A stretch of DNA of 64,000 nucleotides from Anastrepha obliqua (taxonomy: Eukaryota > Arthropoda > Insecta > Diptera > Tephritidae), in the NCBI RefSeq assembly GCF_027943255.1, contig NC_072896.1, positions 39,520,501 through 39,584,500 on the forward strand, in the 5' to 3' direction. The notes beneath the pieces were generated by a model. The model was given only the letters and a program-made list of their open reading frames with translations, did no database searches and was not told where the DNA came from. The position numbers and the translations under genes were made by a program. Shown in pieces: positions 23,641-36,798 of this stretch (position 1 is its first letter; each line of letters begins with the position of its first letter).

Positions 23641-24585
23641 TCATCATGACTTGCCAAACTTTACTGAAGGCAAATGTCAACACAGTTTGCCATTCTCAGC
23701 TATCAAATCATAGTTATCAGTGTATGCAGCTAACTCCGGATACAATCGAATGAACTATCGACTCGATGTCCGACTGTGCAATTGAAATATTTTTCAAAAG
23801 GAAAAAAATCCAATTATTACTATAATACGTCTCATTTTTTAATAATCAACAATTAAATGCATTTTTGTTGCATCTCAATTAATATATGTATGTAATTCCA
23901 GTGATTCCGTTTTTCCTCCACAAAAAATTATTGGATGCATAAATAAATTGGCATGAGCCATAAGCTAGTCCGAGGTATTTTGAACGATTATTATCTAATG
24001 CTACATGCGACTAGCCATTAGTTTCCAGAGACTGCGAGAGAGCTCCAAACGCTAGCCAAGATGGAGTTCCGCATGTTTTGGTCCATGATTCGACTATTAG
24101 CTAATGTGTTACTTTAACTCAAGCACGGCTATTCGCGATCAGCAATTCATCTACGACAGAAAGCATCAATATGTTTACGCAATGTTGACAATCGACTAAA
24201 GCAACTCGGACTTGCCCATCACTACCTTAAATCTTTGTGAAAAATTCTGTTTAGACTGGTTCAAGAAGTGCTATATTGTTGATATCAGATGCGAGTAGAT
24301 TTTCTTATATATATTATACTGTTGCATACACTCAGCGACAGTAGCCACTTTCTTCTCGGCTATTACAGCTACTCTCATGTAAATTATAATCGACGAAGTT
24401 GACTGATGTCCACTAGCAAGCCAGTCTCACGAATGTTTTTCGCAAATGCATGCATAGCAGGTCGACTCATTAATTTGTATTTCAACAGAAGATTTAAAAG
24501 TTCGTCGGAATATACCATAAGATATGGGCAAGCTGCAGCTTTACACGAAACAAAACTATGGGATAGCCAATCGTTCAGTATCAGA
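23641..24585. other. Intergenic, nothing recognised
   Basis: Open frames here have no recognisable domain. Confidence 0.4.
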
Positions 24586-24589
24586 ATAC

Positions 24590-25200
24590 GATCTTGTTCA
24601 ACAAGTTTTCGGAATGTATTCAGAAAATATAAAAGATTATTCCTAAAAAGTGATATATTCGCCTTCAAAGTACTCGCCACCAATTGCAAAGTACTTACGA
24701 TGGCGGTTGATCCACCTCCCGCAATATATCTGGAACTCTATTTGCGGTATAGTCATGGCTCTTCGATTGTTTCATTACAGCCTTTCTGCTGTTAAAATGT
24801 ATTTTTTGACTCGGTCAAACGAAAAAAAGCGCAAGGAGCCATATTAGCTGAATTCGATGGCTTTTGGAAGGTATTAATTTTGTTTTTGGTAAAAATTCAC
24901 AGATAATGATGGCACTGTGCGACGGTGCGTTATTTTGGTGCAAAATCCTCGAGTTGTTTTCCCACAAATCCTTCCTTTTTTGACGAATTGCTATTATTAA
25001 CTGTCTGACCTTCTGGTGAAAATTCGTGGCGTATAGAATTCTTGTAATTCATAAAAACCATGAGCATCGATTTCTTTTTTAGACTTGGTTCATTCAAAGC
25101 TCTCTACTCACTCGCCTGATGTCTGAATTGCGTCTCATACTCATAAACCCATGACTTGTCTCCAGTAATGAAGCGTTTGATGAATGTTAGATCGGATTCA
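24590..25200 (-). mobile_element. mariner fragment, decayed
   Basis: The - strand reads FIKRFITGDKSWVYEYETQF (first catalytic Asp, GDxSW), SMLMVFMNYKNSIRHEFSPE, then SANMAPCAF-like third-Asp region and finally RKYFAIGGEYFEG, the standard mariner C-terminus. The middle part is lost and there are several stops. Confidence 0.75.
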
Positions 25201-25239
25201 GAGAATTCGAAATTATGTCATAGGATGCAGAAGTAATAT

Positions 25240-25560
25240 TTTACTACTTACTTACTTAAACGAGTCTATGTACAACCGTATGCGGGTTTTGGTCGAATCT
25301 AAAACATTGCGCCATCTAGCGCGGTTCGCTGCTTGCTGGAGCCAGTTAGTGACACCCTCACTTGATCTCTTCAACGTAGATCCTTCGTACGCCAGTGGGT
25401 TCCCTCTCGATGGACTGCCGTGCCGGAACCCTTCCGTTCATCCTCTAGACATGGCAGAGCCAGCGCATCCGCTGTATTTTATTACGCTTCACTATGTCCA
25501 TATCTCGGTATAGCTCATACAGCTCGCTGTTCCATCGGATACGGAATATTTAACTAATTG
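25240..25560 (-). mobile_element. RTE-like LINE 3' fragment
   Basis: The DNA matches in order the 3' part of the LINEs at 55025-56416 and 41035-41600 (gtctatgtacaaccgtatgc, ggttttggtcgaatct, atggcagagccagcgcat, agctcatacagctcgctgtt). Starts where the mariner fragment ends. Confidence 0.65.
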
Positions 25561-27183
25561 AAAAAAGAGAAGAAAATAGACAGTTGAGACAAATGGGCAT
25601 TTTTCAGCAGTACTGACTCTTTGTAGAACTTCTTTGCGTGTAATCTAGAAATTTATAGTTTGGAGGCTGTAAGGCAGTATGGAGACTTTGTAGAACTTTC
25701 AGACTAGAAATTTACACATAATTTGGTGGTTCTGGCATGTTTAAGCAGTAGTAACAGCCCCGCCATGCTTCCCAAAAGTACTTCCGCTTTTCACTAAATC
25801 TTTTCACTGACAGATTTTTTCCAAAGGCGAATTTTCGTTTTTCAAATAGAAGTGGAATAAGTTTATTGAATGCCTCCTATAAAGATAAGATGTAGTTAAA
25901 TTGCAAAAAAAAAACGAAATGGATGATTTTGTGTAAGTTGGTAGACAATAAATATTTAATTTAACTAACTTATAATTAATAAGCAAAATTAATTCCAATT
26001 AGTTGTATTGAAACTCATTAAGAAAAAGGTAGGAAGAATTAAGCAACTTTAGTATTTGTAGTTCATGTATATTGATAAAAAAAAACATTTAGTAGCGACG
26101 ACTAAGTTAATATTGATTAGTACTAAATAGCGAAAAAATATATGTATTAGTACAGTGATACTAACAAAGTAGTTACGGACATAAATTTAAACTACAAAAT
26201 TCAAGCGATTACCTATTGGCTGACAGCTTGCATACATCTGTAAGTACGAGTAGTAATGGGCTAATTATTGGTATTTAACGAAGTACTCGTATGCATAAAA
26301 AATACCAAATTGTTTGAATAGACTTTAGTAAATGAATATAGCAATTTTTATAGGCTTAAATTTTTTGTTGAAATTTATTGGAGAAATAAAAGTAGCATTT
26401 AAATACACATACTATTTATTGAAAGCATGCTAAGCCATGTGAGAAGGGTATCAGGTATGGTAAGCGTTAAGTGGAGCGTAGACAAACAAAGTGAGTGTGT
26501 TGAAGAAGTTTAGAAAAATTGTTTGATTATTTGAGAATTTTTTTTATAAATTCAAATATAAGTGCGCGGATGAAAAAAATCCATATTTGATGCACACTTA
26601 GTACAGTGTAATACATTCAATATAAATGTAGTTAAATTATTGACGTTATAAAAAATTTAAAATCAAAATTTATGATTAAAAAAAACTAAAACTATAAGGA
26701 CTAAGATGATTAGTGTATATTCGCATTGAAAAAAAAAACAACATGTTTTGTGTAAATACTGTTGACAGCAAAAAATTAATGAAAAAATACAGTTGAACAG
26801 TTTTGATGTAAAGAAAAGTAACAAAAATTCCTACCGATCCGTTTTTAAAGTATAGAAATAGTGATACTCAAAATTTTGTTGTTAATTTTCAATAACTCCA
26901 CATGCCATTACAAAAGTATTTTCAAGCTAGGTAAAAATTACAAAAAACAACAAAAAACAGAATACATTTTAAAAACACCAATTGTCCTATGAAAGTTTGT
27001 TTTTAGGAGCGGTTTTATTTTCAATTAAAACACTGTATGGCCAAATTGAGTTTTTTTCCGGGTTTTTAGGAGATTAAGGCATTTTTGAATTTTTTGGGAG
27101 ATTTAGGCATAAATAAAAAAGCACTCAATAGTATTACTAATTAGTGATTCCTTTTTTGTTAAATTTATTTTTTATTTTTCATA
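25561..27183. other. AT-rich intergenic sequence
   Basis: No gene or element recognised in about 1.6 kb. Confidence 0.5.
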
Positions 27184-27600
27184 CCGAACGCCGTAGCCGA
27201 ATGAGTTGGCGCGTGATTAACATTCGGGAAAGTGTTGGTTCGAATCTCCACGCATGAAGCAGCAAAATGATAGAGAATTTTTTTTCTAATAGCAGTTGCC
27301 CCTCGGTGCGTGAGTACCATTCAGAATTCAGAGAGAATGTGGCTTCAACTTTTGGTGAAACACCAAAATGAAGAAAAAGTTTTTTCTAATAGCAGTCGCC
27401 GCTCGGTAGGTAATGGCAGGCCACCGAGTGTGTTTCTGCCACAAAAAGCTCCTCATAAAAATATCTGCTGTTCTGAAACTGTAGGTCCCTCCACTTGTAG
27501 ACACACACCATACATAGACGGAGGAGTTCGACTAAACACCTACACAGAAGTGTACGCGCCAATTATTTATTTATTTATAATTTTTTTGTTTTACAAAAAA
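27184..27600 (+). mobile_element. tRNA-derived SINE with A and B boxes
   Basis: Head: gccgtagccgaatgagttgg (A box) and, 50 bases on, ggttcgaatctc (B box), the RNA polymerase III promoter pattern of tRNA-derived SINEs. The body has ctcggtaggtaatggcaggc and caccgagtgtgtttctgcca; the 3' part has gtgtacgcgccaattatt, then T-rich sequence. A stretch of about 30 bases (ctaatagcagt...ctcggt) appears twice, near 27286 and 27388. Confidence 0.75.
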
Positions 27601-27739
27601 TAAGTTATTTTCATTGTAAAAGGCTTTTTTTCATTTTTACACACAAAGTATATAGTATTGCATATCCATGGAAAGAGAGTTTAAACATTTTTACAGCAAC
27701 ACCAATTTTTAAAAAATCCGTCAACTAATATTTAAAATA

Positions 27740-28938
27740 AAGGGTGGTTAAGTTTTAAGGGCCAGTGCTGATTTTGAATAAAATACAATATTTTTTTTAA
27801 ATTATTGTCATTTCTCTTTACTATGAAATACTATATTCGTATGATTCAATTACGCACGGCTAAATGACTGCCGCGGTCTCCGATGGTCCAAATTTTCGAT
27901 GACGCTGAAGCATAATTGAGGTTCTATACCATTAATGTGCCGAATTATCTCATCCTTTAGCTTTTGAATTGTTGCTGGCTTATCGATGTACACCTTTTGT
28001 TTCAAATAACCCCAAAGAAAGAAGTCCAACGGTGCCAAATCACATGATCTTGGCGGCCAATTAACATCGCCGCGACGTGAGATTTTTCGGCCATCAAATC
28101 TTTCGCTCAAAAGAGCCATTGTTTCGTTAGCTGTGTGACAAGTGGCACCGCCCTGTTGAAACCACATATCGTCCACATCCATATCTTCCAATTCGGGTCA
28201 TAAAAAGTTCGTTATCATCTCACAATAGCGAACACTAATCACAGTAACTGCGTGACCGGCCTCATTTTGGAAAAAATACGGCCCAATGATGCCGCCGGCC
28301 CATAAACCGCATCAAACAGTCACTCTTTGTAGGTGCATTGGTTTTTCGGCAATCACTCTTGGATTATCATTCGCCCAATCCACAGTTGGTCATTCACTGT
28401 TGCCATTTCCTGCCACCATTCTGACCTTGGACGACGCTCGAAATAGTCAAGAGGCTTTAGTTCTTGAGTCAATTGCTCCTTGTAGGCGTGTAAATGCAAG
28501 TCTTTGTGCATAATGTTCATCAACGACGAGCGTGAGAGCTGCAATTGTTGGGCACGACGACGAGTTGAGGTGGACGGCTCTTCAACCTCACTATCGCGAA
28601 CAGCAGCAATCTTTTCTGCAGTATGAGCTGTACGAGTGTTTTCACATCTCCTACAGACCCGGTTTGCTCAAACTTTTGCACAATTTTTCCGGTTGTACGC
28701 ACATTTTGACGATTAAATTGACCGAAAAAATCACGAAGTGCGCGATATGTATTTTGATTTAAACGCCCGTTTTCATAATAAGCCTGAATAACTTTAACGC
28801 GTTGCTTGATTATGTGTATTTCCGTGATTCAAATTGAGTTAGTTTTAAATTTAAAAATGTCGAATGAAATGCAGAAAAAAGCTTGACGTTTAGGTATGGT
28901 TCCCATTCAACATCGGCCCTTGAAATCTAGCCACCCTT
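27740..28938 (-). mobile_element. mariner-superfamily transposon (DUF4817-type HTH), nearly full length, frameshifted
   Basis: Terminal inverted repeats aagggtggttaag.../...ctagccaccctt lie between TA dinucleotides. On the - strand, in several frames: IKQRVKVIQAYYENGR, KIVQKFEQTGSVGDVKT, STSTRRRAQQLQLSRSSLMN, LHAYKEQLTQELKPLDYFER, then MWFQQGGATCHTANETM, DVNWPPRSCDLAPLDFFLWG and KPATIQKLKDEIIRHING. The second catalytic Asp (QQDGA in relatives) is Gly here. At least three frame breaks; inactive. Confidence 0.88.
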
Positions 28939-28939
28939 T

Positions 28940-31508
28940 ATAAGGTGTTTAATTTTTCGAAGATCTGCTCTTTGACCCCTTATCGTCCCCTTAGTATAAC
29001 AATAGCCTAAGTGCTCATAAGCTATTATTCTTTTATTGAATTTTCGGATTCTCCATCGTCGATTTTATATGTGGTCAAAATTTTGTCAAATTCTAGTTCC
29101 ACAAAGTGGGTCAAAACGTCAGTCAAAAAATAATAAATATTTACAAACATAACGAGATTTCAGTGAAAGCTACTTTCGACAAAAAGTTTGAAATTCATTT
29201 TCTCAAAACATCAAAAAATTTATAGGCTATTTTAATACTAAGGGGACGTTATAGCATTTGTAATACAATTTTATGCTAAAACAATGATATGCTATTTAAG
29301 TGCATGGAGCAAGCGGCTCATGATCATATATTTGTTTTTGTTATTTACACGCATTAATTTAAAACGATTTTTTGCTGAAGCTCTTATTTCGAACTTCGAA
29401 GCTCATATCTCGATTTTGGATTCTTGGTTAACTTCGAAAATCGGAGAAATCACTTTTTTACTTATGACTAAATCTCTTCAAAAAACTGGTTTGCTCGAAA
29501 GCCCATCTGAGTGCTATACAGTGTAATAAAAATAATGTTTTAGTTTTCACTTTGCAAGTCAGTGCAGAAAAGATAAATGATAAAAACAATTAAAAAAAAA
29601 ATATTATATTAATAAAAACACAGTTTAAACACAAAAATTTTTTGGCATCAAAAACCTTTGAGAATATTGGTAAATAGATTGACTTTTAAAAAATTGTTTT
29701 CCTTGCACCATCTACAGAAGCGCACAAATATGCACTGCAGTTTTAATACTCACCTTTAAATTTTTTGCGTAAATATTTTTTATTTTCATTTTTACTTTTG
29801 TATATTTCGTTTTGCAAATGCATAAATGATGCCATATAACTATAAATTTTAAGTATACACAGCGTCACAACAACAAAGAACAAAATTACATATGAAAAAA
29901 TTCAAGCGAAGTTAAATGAAAAGACTTAATGCAATTACTGAAAGTCATATCAGTTTAAACAAAAAATTATGTATGTATGTATGTATGCAAATATTGATTG
30001 TACTTATACAATATTGACGATTTTTTCCACAACAAAACCAAATAGATAAAAAATAAATGCAACTAAGAAGTTTTCATACATATACCCTGTACGCAATGTA
30101 GTGAGCGGCCGTAAGGTCAAAACGAGAGGCAAACAAACAACCAAACGGCATAGCAATAACAAACGAATTATACTAAAAATATTCAAAAAGGAAAGAAGGA
30201 AAAGGAAGAAACACTTTTGTTGGTATTTTTACTCAAGCGATTTATTTTATATAAAAACTTTATACAAATGAAACTGACAAAGAAAAAAAACAACAATTTG
30301 AAAAATGCAAAAAAAATATTTAAAACAATTAGTCATAAATAAGAAAAAATTTAAACGAAAAAGAAAACTTAAATAAGCAAGAAATTGATAAATGTCAAAA
30401 AACAAAAAAAAAAAGCTTAAATTTGCGTGAAAATTTTCGCATTTCTCACTGCAATTGCAATTGGCAGAAATATCAAAAAATAAGTTATATTAAAAATTCA
30501 AGTATTCAAAATTTGCAGTGTTCGCAGATTTTCGCTAAATCAATAATACAACTAAAACAAATTGAAAATAAAATTAATAAAAATTAAACATATCGTCTAT
30601 TTCATAATCAAATTGTGTTTTTGCGCGTTTTTTGCAACAAAGAGTTGTTTTTTACTTTCAACTTTCATTGATGTAATTCCTTTTTTTATTACTAAAATTA
30701 ACACTAACATAAGAAGAAAAGGAAAATTATGCAAAGAGCAAAGATATAAGTAAAGGAGAAAAGTGCGAAGAAATGTTTGGGGAAACAAAATATATCGATA
30801 ACTATGAAAATAATGCAATGAAGGGTTGAGGCGTTAAAAAAATAAAAACAAAAATTCACACACAAAAACATTTTCTGTGTCTTAAACTTGTATAAAAAAA
30901 TGTCTTCCATTAATTAATACTAAACAAAAAATGTAAATTAAATACTAACAAAAACAAAAATGCAACTTATTAATTAACTATTAAATATTAAACAAATACA
31001 TACGCATTCAAACTCATTAAGTGAACTCACACACACATACGCAACACTCATTTTTACACACACTTGCATTTAAACACGCGAATACTACTATTTAATAATA
31101 AAATAAAATTTGAAAAACAAAAAAATTTGAAAAAAATTAAATTGAAAAAATTGTAATGATATGCAAAATTATGGATTGTATGCAAGGAATTTGTAAAATT
31201 TTTGAATGTATTGTACATATGTACGAGTATATACTTAAACTTATATTTAAGCTGGAAATGTAAGTATGAGAAGCCAACAAATGCATTTGTACGAAAGTGT
31301 AAATTAGACATTATTACTCAAGAGGCATGTCGAGTATGTAAAATATACTACATATATAGTATGTATGTAATATATATAGTATCTACATACATAGATATGC
31401 TACATATGAGTATGAAGCACTCAGCTAAACGAACTATGAGGGCATTCAGATGGTCATGAAGAAATGTATTTAACGGAAACTGAGTATTTTGACGAATACC
31501 TAAATGAG
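28940..31508. other. AT-rich intergenic sequence
   Basis: No convincing coding signal. Long A and T runs and short TATG and TACATA repeats (29969-29985, 31340-31400). Open frames are lysine- or phenylalanine-rich chance products. Confidence 0.5.
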
Positions 31509-31509
31509 T

Positions 31510-31805
31510 CATGGAAATTTTTTAAGCTTTTTGAAATTTGTAAATTTCTACAATTTTTGAAATTTCTAAATTTAAAAATTTTTTAAATTTCTAAATTGCT
31601 AAAATTTAAAATTTGTTAGCACTGAAGGCCCTAGTAGCCAGTGTGCTAATTAAGTTAGGTTTATATTGTATATATCTCATATAAATAATAATACTAATAA
31701 AATTTGTAAATTTGTTTGAAATACAAGAAATTTAAAAAAATTTCTAATATTAAAAATTTCTAAATTTTAAAAATTTCTAAAAATTTTAAAATTTCTAAAT
31801 TTGTA
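31510..31805. repeat. Low-complexity block of aaatttctaaattt units
   Basis: Imperfect, partly palindromic repetition of aaatttctaaattt and aaaaatttt in two clusters around an ordinary stretch. Ends just before the pogo/Tigger element. Confidence 0.6.
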
Positions 31806-31850
31806 AAACTCACAAAGTCCAATTCGATTACTCAAATAAAGTACTTAATA

Positions 31851-34236
31851 CAGCGCACGCTCGATAACGTGAACTAATATAATTCAAACCAAGGCAGTTC
31901 ACGTTAACAAAAGTGTTCACGTTTTGGAATGCCTAAAACGACTAAGTAAATAAATTTTTTTTGTGAAAATGTGAATTTAATTTTGGCTTGTTTTCGTTAC
32001 ATATTAATTGAAAATTAAGTCATACGATGTTTTTTTTTTTAAATCAGTCATCTTTTCTTGTATCTTCTGTTTTTCTAAAAGCAAAGCTTTCTCCCTTAAC
32101 ACGTTCCCTGTCCCAATACAAAAATGCAAAATTGACCGACAAGTCCAACAGGGTTTTTTGAATAATTTGTGTTTTTGTAGTCATAGGATAGCTTTAGTAA
32201 TGTAGGGTATTTCAACCTGAAACACATATGGTCCATGAGCGTAGAGGGACATTTTTGCTTCTTCACGTTCATGAAACACATGTGGAACGTATCAGTGCTT
32301 ATCAGGCGCACTTTTCCTGAGCCATATGTGGCTCAGCGTACAGGGAAAGTGTTAACCGTCTTAGCACACTCATATCATTTTGATCGACGTCTTCATGAGC
32401 AGCCCATATTAAAGCCTTGTTGAAAATTTCAACTGCTTCAGTCGGCTTAATTTTCTCCAGTTGCTCTGATACGCTGTCATCATAGGATTCGTCCTCTTGT
32501 TGATGATCGTCATCTGCATTGCCCTCCTTGATATCTTCGTTCCATTCATGAATGGCTGGTAACGTGAATTCAATCTGAATTTTTTAATAAAAAAAAAGTT
32601 TTTTTCAATAACACACATATGTACATATCTTTGAGCATATCTGCAAACACGAACGATCCTCAGTATTTAAACTGCTAAGGAGATCGACGGTGTTGCTCAT
32701 TAAGGTGCAAAGTTCAGCTTCCCATTCTCCTTTTAAAACCGCCAACGAAACATTATCTGCGCGATCATCATTGCTTACCGCAAAATTTAAAATACTGTTC
32801 CAGCACTTAGCTAATGTTGCTTTACCAACACGAAACCAAGCCGCATCCAAAAGATTTATAGCTGTTTTTAAGTTAATTTTTTTCAACGGCTCGAGCAAAT
32901 CAGACTTTTTCGCTGCTATTGAAGCTAGAAGGCTGTTTCTGTAATGCAACTTAGTGATTTTTATTGCATTCTGATCCATCGGTTGAATGAGGGGGGTAAC
33001 GTTTGGTGGCATAAACATTGCCAAGCGTTGTCGATTAGGAGAAGAGCTTTAATTGGTAAGATTTTCTCCTTTAAAAACGATGTAACCTTAAAAAATAACC
33101 AGTTAACCTTAAAAATTAGACAAAACTTAAATAATTCACCTAATAAATATTCCTTATTCACCTGTGGAACAAATGACTCATAAAACCATTGCTTGAAAAT
33201 AGCCGACGTCATCCAGGCGGATTTCGAGCTCTTATAGTCGGTGGGACACTGAAAGTTTTTAAAGCAGCGTGGATTATTCGCCTTTCTAATTACCAAAAGC
33301 TTAAGCTTGTGGGATCCAGTTGCATTTGAACAGCATAAAAACGTGATTCGCTGCTTCTCGGACTTTACCCCTGGGGCTCTCTTCTCCAAACTTGACGCGT
33401 ACGTTTTCTCTGGCAAAAGTCTCCAGTATAGCCCCGACTCATCAGCATTATATAGCTGATCGTTGCACAACTCTGATTTGGCCATTTTAGCTTTAAGTTT
33501 TTCTTTAAACGGATCCACTAGCTGAGGTTGCGAAGACAGTTTTTCGCCTGATATTTTAAGAAGACGAATACCGTACCTCTTCTAACGAAGAAGTTTGCTT
33601 CCTTTTATTTAAATTTTGCATGCAGTGTTTTTGCTTGTTCTTTCAACATTATAGCACTTACTGGCCAGTTTTTATCTCGAATTCGGATAAACCAACGATA
33701 AAGAGCTCTCCTCATTTTGGGCAACTCTGAAGAACGCAGTGTTTTTCTATTTCACGGTCCACAATACGTGTTGCATACGCATTTTAAAATCACTTGCTTT
33801 TTCGCTTTAATGTTACAAATTGTTGATTTAGCAAAATTGTATTTCTCTGCTAAAATCGTGACAGATGAGCCTATTTTTAAAAAGCCAAGAATTTTAGCCT
33901 TTTGTTTTAATGTAAAGCACACGATTTTTTTAGAACTTATTTTCACAGGAGAACATAAGACGAAACACTCTTTGCAAAACCAAAACTGCGCCTGAAATAT
34001 TTTACTCCTTACATGCGATTACGAATAAAATGCCTATTTTATAAATAGGGGATTGCCCAATTTCAGAATTACTTGAGATCAATGTAAACTACATTCAAAT
34101 AATTGTAACGTTTATTGTTCAGGTTATAGAGCTTTTTGGGTTTGTTCACGTTTTAGACTAGACAATGCACAAAAATGTCTGTTCACGTTTTGGGGAGTTC
34201 ACGCTTTAGAGCGTTCACGTTATCGAGCGTGCGCTG
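31851..34236 (-). mobile_element. pogo/Tigger transposon, full length with perfect end repeats
   Basis: Ends are a perfect inverted repeat of at least 20 bases (cagcgcacgctcgataacgt) with TA on both sides, total 2386 bp. On the - strand: HTH CFTLKQKAKILGFLKIGSSV near 33920; DDE_1 core YNADESGLYWRLLPEKTYAS, then ALLLIDNAW and VTPLIQPMDQNAIKITKLHY. The three Asp residues (NADE, LIDN, PMDQ) are present. The frame is broken between HTH and core. About 90 extra in-frame bases lie between the FVPQV block and the second Asp. Long C-terminal region to near 32605. Confidence 0.9.
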
Positions 34237-34494
34237 TATGTCCTTCCTAATTGCAACTAATAGCCCATGTACACTTAAATAGCTCTTGGCAGGTCTCTTA
34301 GCTTTCTGCAGCAGGCTTGAAGGATCGCTGAACTTCATATTTACTTATTTTATCAAGTCAATGGAGCACTACATCCTTACAAATCAATATAACAATTCAG
34401 GTAGATTATAAAAATTAATAAAAAAGAAGCATTTTTAAATGACTTTGTAACACATGGGACGAAAAATCCCGGGCATAACAAAAAAAAACACGTA

Positions 34495-35310
34495 TTGTTT
34501 TGGGTTCAAATTAGCTTTTTTGATCAACGTAATTTCCATCAAGAATAACGAAATCATTCCAGCGCCGCTCTAACATTTCAATACCACTTTTGTAGTACGA
34601 TTTATCTTTTGCCTCAAAATAGGTCTCAGTTTTAGCGATAACCTCTTCATTCAAGCGAACTTTCTTACCTGCCAAAATTTTTGTAGGTCTGCGAACAAAC
34701 AAACAGTAATCGCTGGGAGCCAAATCTGTATGGAAATATGAGAGCAATTCGAAGTTCAATTCATGTAGTCTTGCCATTGTTTTGAGTGACTTGTGACGCG
34801 ATGCGTTGTTTTGATTAAACAAAATGATGAGCAAACGCGACACCCACTTTGAGCAGAGCTTTCTCAGAGTCAAATGCTCATGCAATATAAATCCAATACG
34901 TTCTTTTGATATTTTTTTAGGATGTAAGCTAACTCACGCAACTTTACTTTTCGATCATTCAAAACGAGTTTGTGAATTTTGTTGATGCTTTTTTTGGTGC
35001 TACTGCCTCATTTGGACGTCCACTGCGTTGGGCATTATTGGTGTCTCTACGACCACGTTTGAAGTCAGCAAACCATCGTTTTTTATTGTTGTTTCTGATG
35101 GTGTGAGTTCCCCATAATCCCTTCCAGTCATTGCTTTGCTTGAATGGTATTTTTTCCCATCAAGAAACGGTGTAAAATTAAAATACGAAATTCTGTTTGA
35201 TCCATTCTTTTGAAAATAACAGAAATAGCGTCACTTTTAGCGCAATAACTCACAAACTAATAAAAATAGAATATCAAGAAATTTCAACTGCTGACTTTTA
35301 AAGGTTAGTA
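34495..35310 (-). mobile_element. mariner fragment, decayed
   Basis: The - strand reads DLAPSDYCLFVRRPTKILAG (third-Asp region), NEEVIAKTETYFEAKDKSYY and MLERRWNDFVILDGNYVDQ, a mariner C-terminus. N-terminal pieces DQTEFRILILHRFL and NAQRSGRPNEAVAP occur further up. The region holding the first Asp is missing or unreadable, and the HDN motif is changed to NQN. Confidence 0.75.
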
Positions 35311-36790
35311 CGAACTGAAAAAGAGGTGAATGCAATAAAAATAGTGCTATCTAAGCGTTAGACCCGGAGCTTTTCTCTTATTTAAAAAATGTCTATCCAT
35401 TGAAATATCTAAAAAATTACAACTACTTTTATAATTTTTCTGTTATTTTTTTGTTATCTTATACGAAAAAATGAAGGCCTTTTGAACCATTTAGAATTCT
35501 CATATCTTTTACTATGTGCGCGCATCGGTACTCTTACAGACTAATACATATTAATTCTTATTTTGTATTCAAGTGCCAAAATTGCCCAAACCACTACGAG
35601 TATTAACAATGAATATTTCTTTATAGCTTTCATATAATTTATAATTAAATTTCAAAAGATCTGGTTAAAGTAAAAAACTTTCCATTGGATGCGCTGCGCA
35701 AAAATAATTGCGTATGCTGCATATGTGGGTCAAAATTGCCCAATAAGCTGATAATATTTTCACATTGCCTTAAGCGTTTGGACATACTCGAGTTGAAGTA
35801 GATGGCGTCACTATTGAATCATATTTTTGGCTTTTGCTCTTAGCTGGAGTATTTTGATCACATGATGAAGCAGCCAAATGTTTGTGCGATGACCACAAAT
35901 GCCTGCCAACTTTCAACTCGGTGATAAGGCGGCTTAGATTTTAAACTATCTGCCGAATTGTAAGATTTGAGCCCCCGATAAACTGACTCTAATCAGAGAC
36001 ACTCAAGCAATATATCTGATAGCAACCTGCAAAATACGCTTTTAAAATATGAGTATTGTACCTACAACGGCCACGATCGAAATTCGAAACCTGAAAAAGA
36101 ACAGTCACGTCGTGTTGTACTCGATGTAATAACAGATATACAAGACTGCAACGTCACAAGCGGCAATTTTTTTACATCTCGCAAATTTGGAGATTGAAGT
36201 ATTGAAAACTAGAATGGCCCTAGTTGGCACAGTGTGAAAAAACAAAACATTCTTGTCTATGTAAATTACTAAAAATCCGGAAAATTACGTACACTCCTTT
36301 TTTGATATATACAACAATACCACATTTGTTGGGCGTGTATCTAAAAAGAGCCAGAGCGGTATATTTACTCAGTGTACTTCATACTATTATAGAAATTATT
36401 TTTTTTTCCTTTTTCACTCCACTCGGGAGCATAGGGCCTCGACAGGACTCAGTCTTGCGTTGGTTTCGTTAATTTATTTGATTTGTGACAGGGTAGGTGA
36501 TTAGCCTGCCGCTACAAGTCCTAAATAGCACCTGTCGTTGCTTAGGAACAACGCCTTATTACTGCTTGAAGCGCCATCTGTGTGTCACATTTTTCTGGCA
36601 GAAGGATCACACAGTTGGTTGAGGACTTCCCTAAATTTGGTGTGTCTGCGCTATTACCGCGATTGCCCGCTTCCTCTTGCTGACGCCACTGTTGCAATGT
36701 GTAACTGTGTCTTTTTCTTTGTTTTTTTTTTTTTTTTGCTTGTTTTAGCTTGCCGCTGACTTGAAGGATAAGGTTATTGGGGTAGAGGAA
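35311..36790. other. Intergenic, nothing recognised
   Basis: AT-rich, no supported gene or element. Confidence 0.45.
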
Positions 36791-36798
36791 TGAAATTA

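Noticed and set aside
24406..24795. 129-codon + strand open frame
   Set aside because: Overlaps the - strand mariner C-terminus (RKYFAIGGEYFEG) and has no similarity of its own.
30562..31311. Several 60-85 codon open frames rich in Phe, Leu, Lys and Ile
   Set aside because: Chance frames in very AT-rich spacer; overlapping frames on both strands and no similarity.
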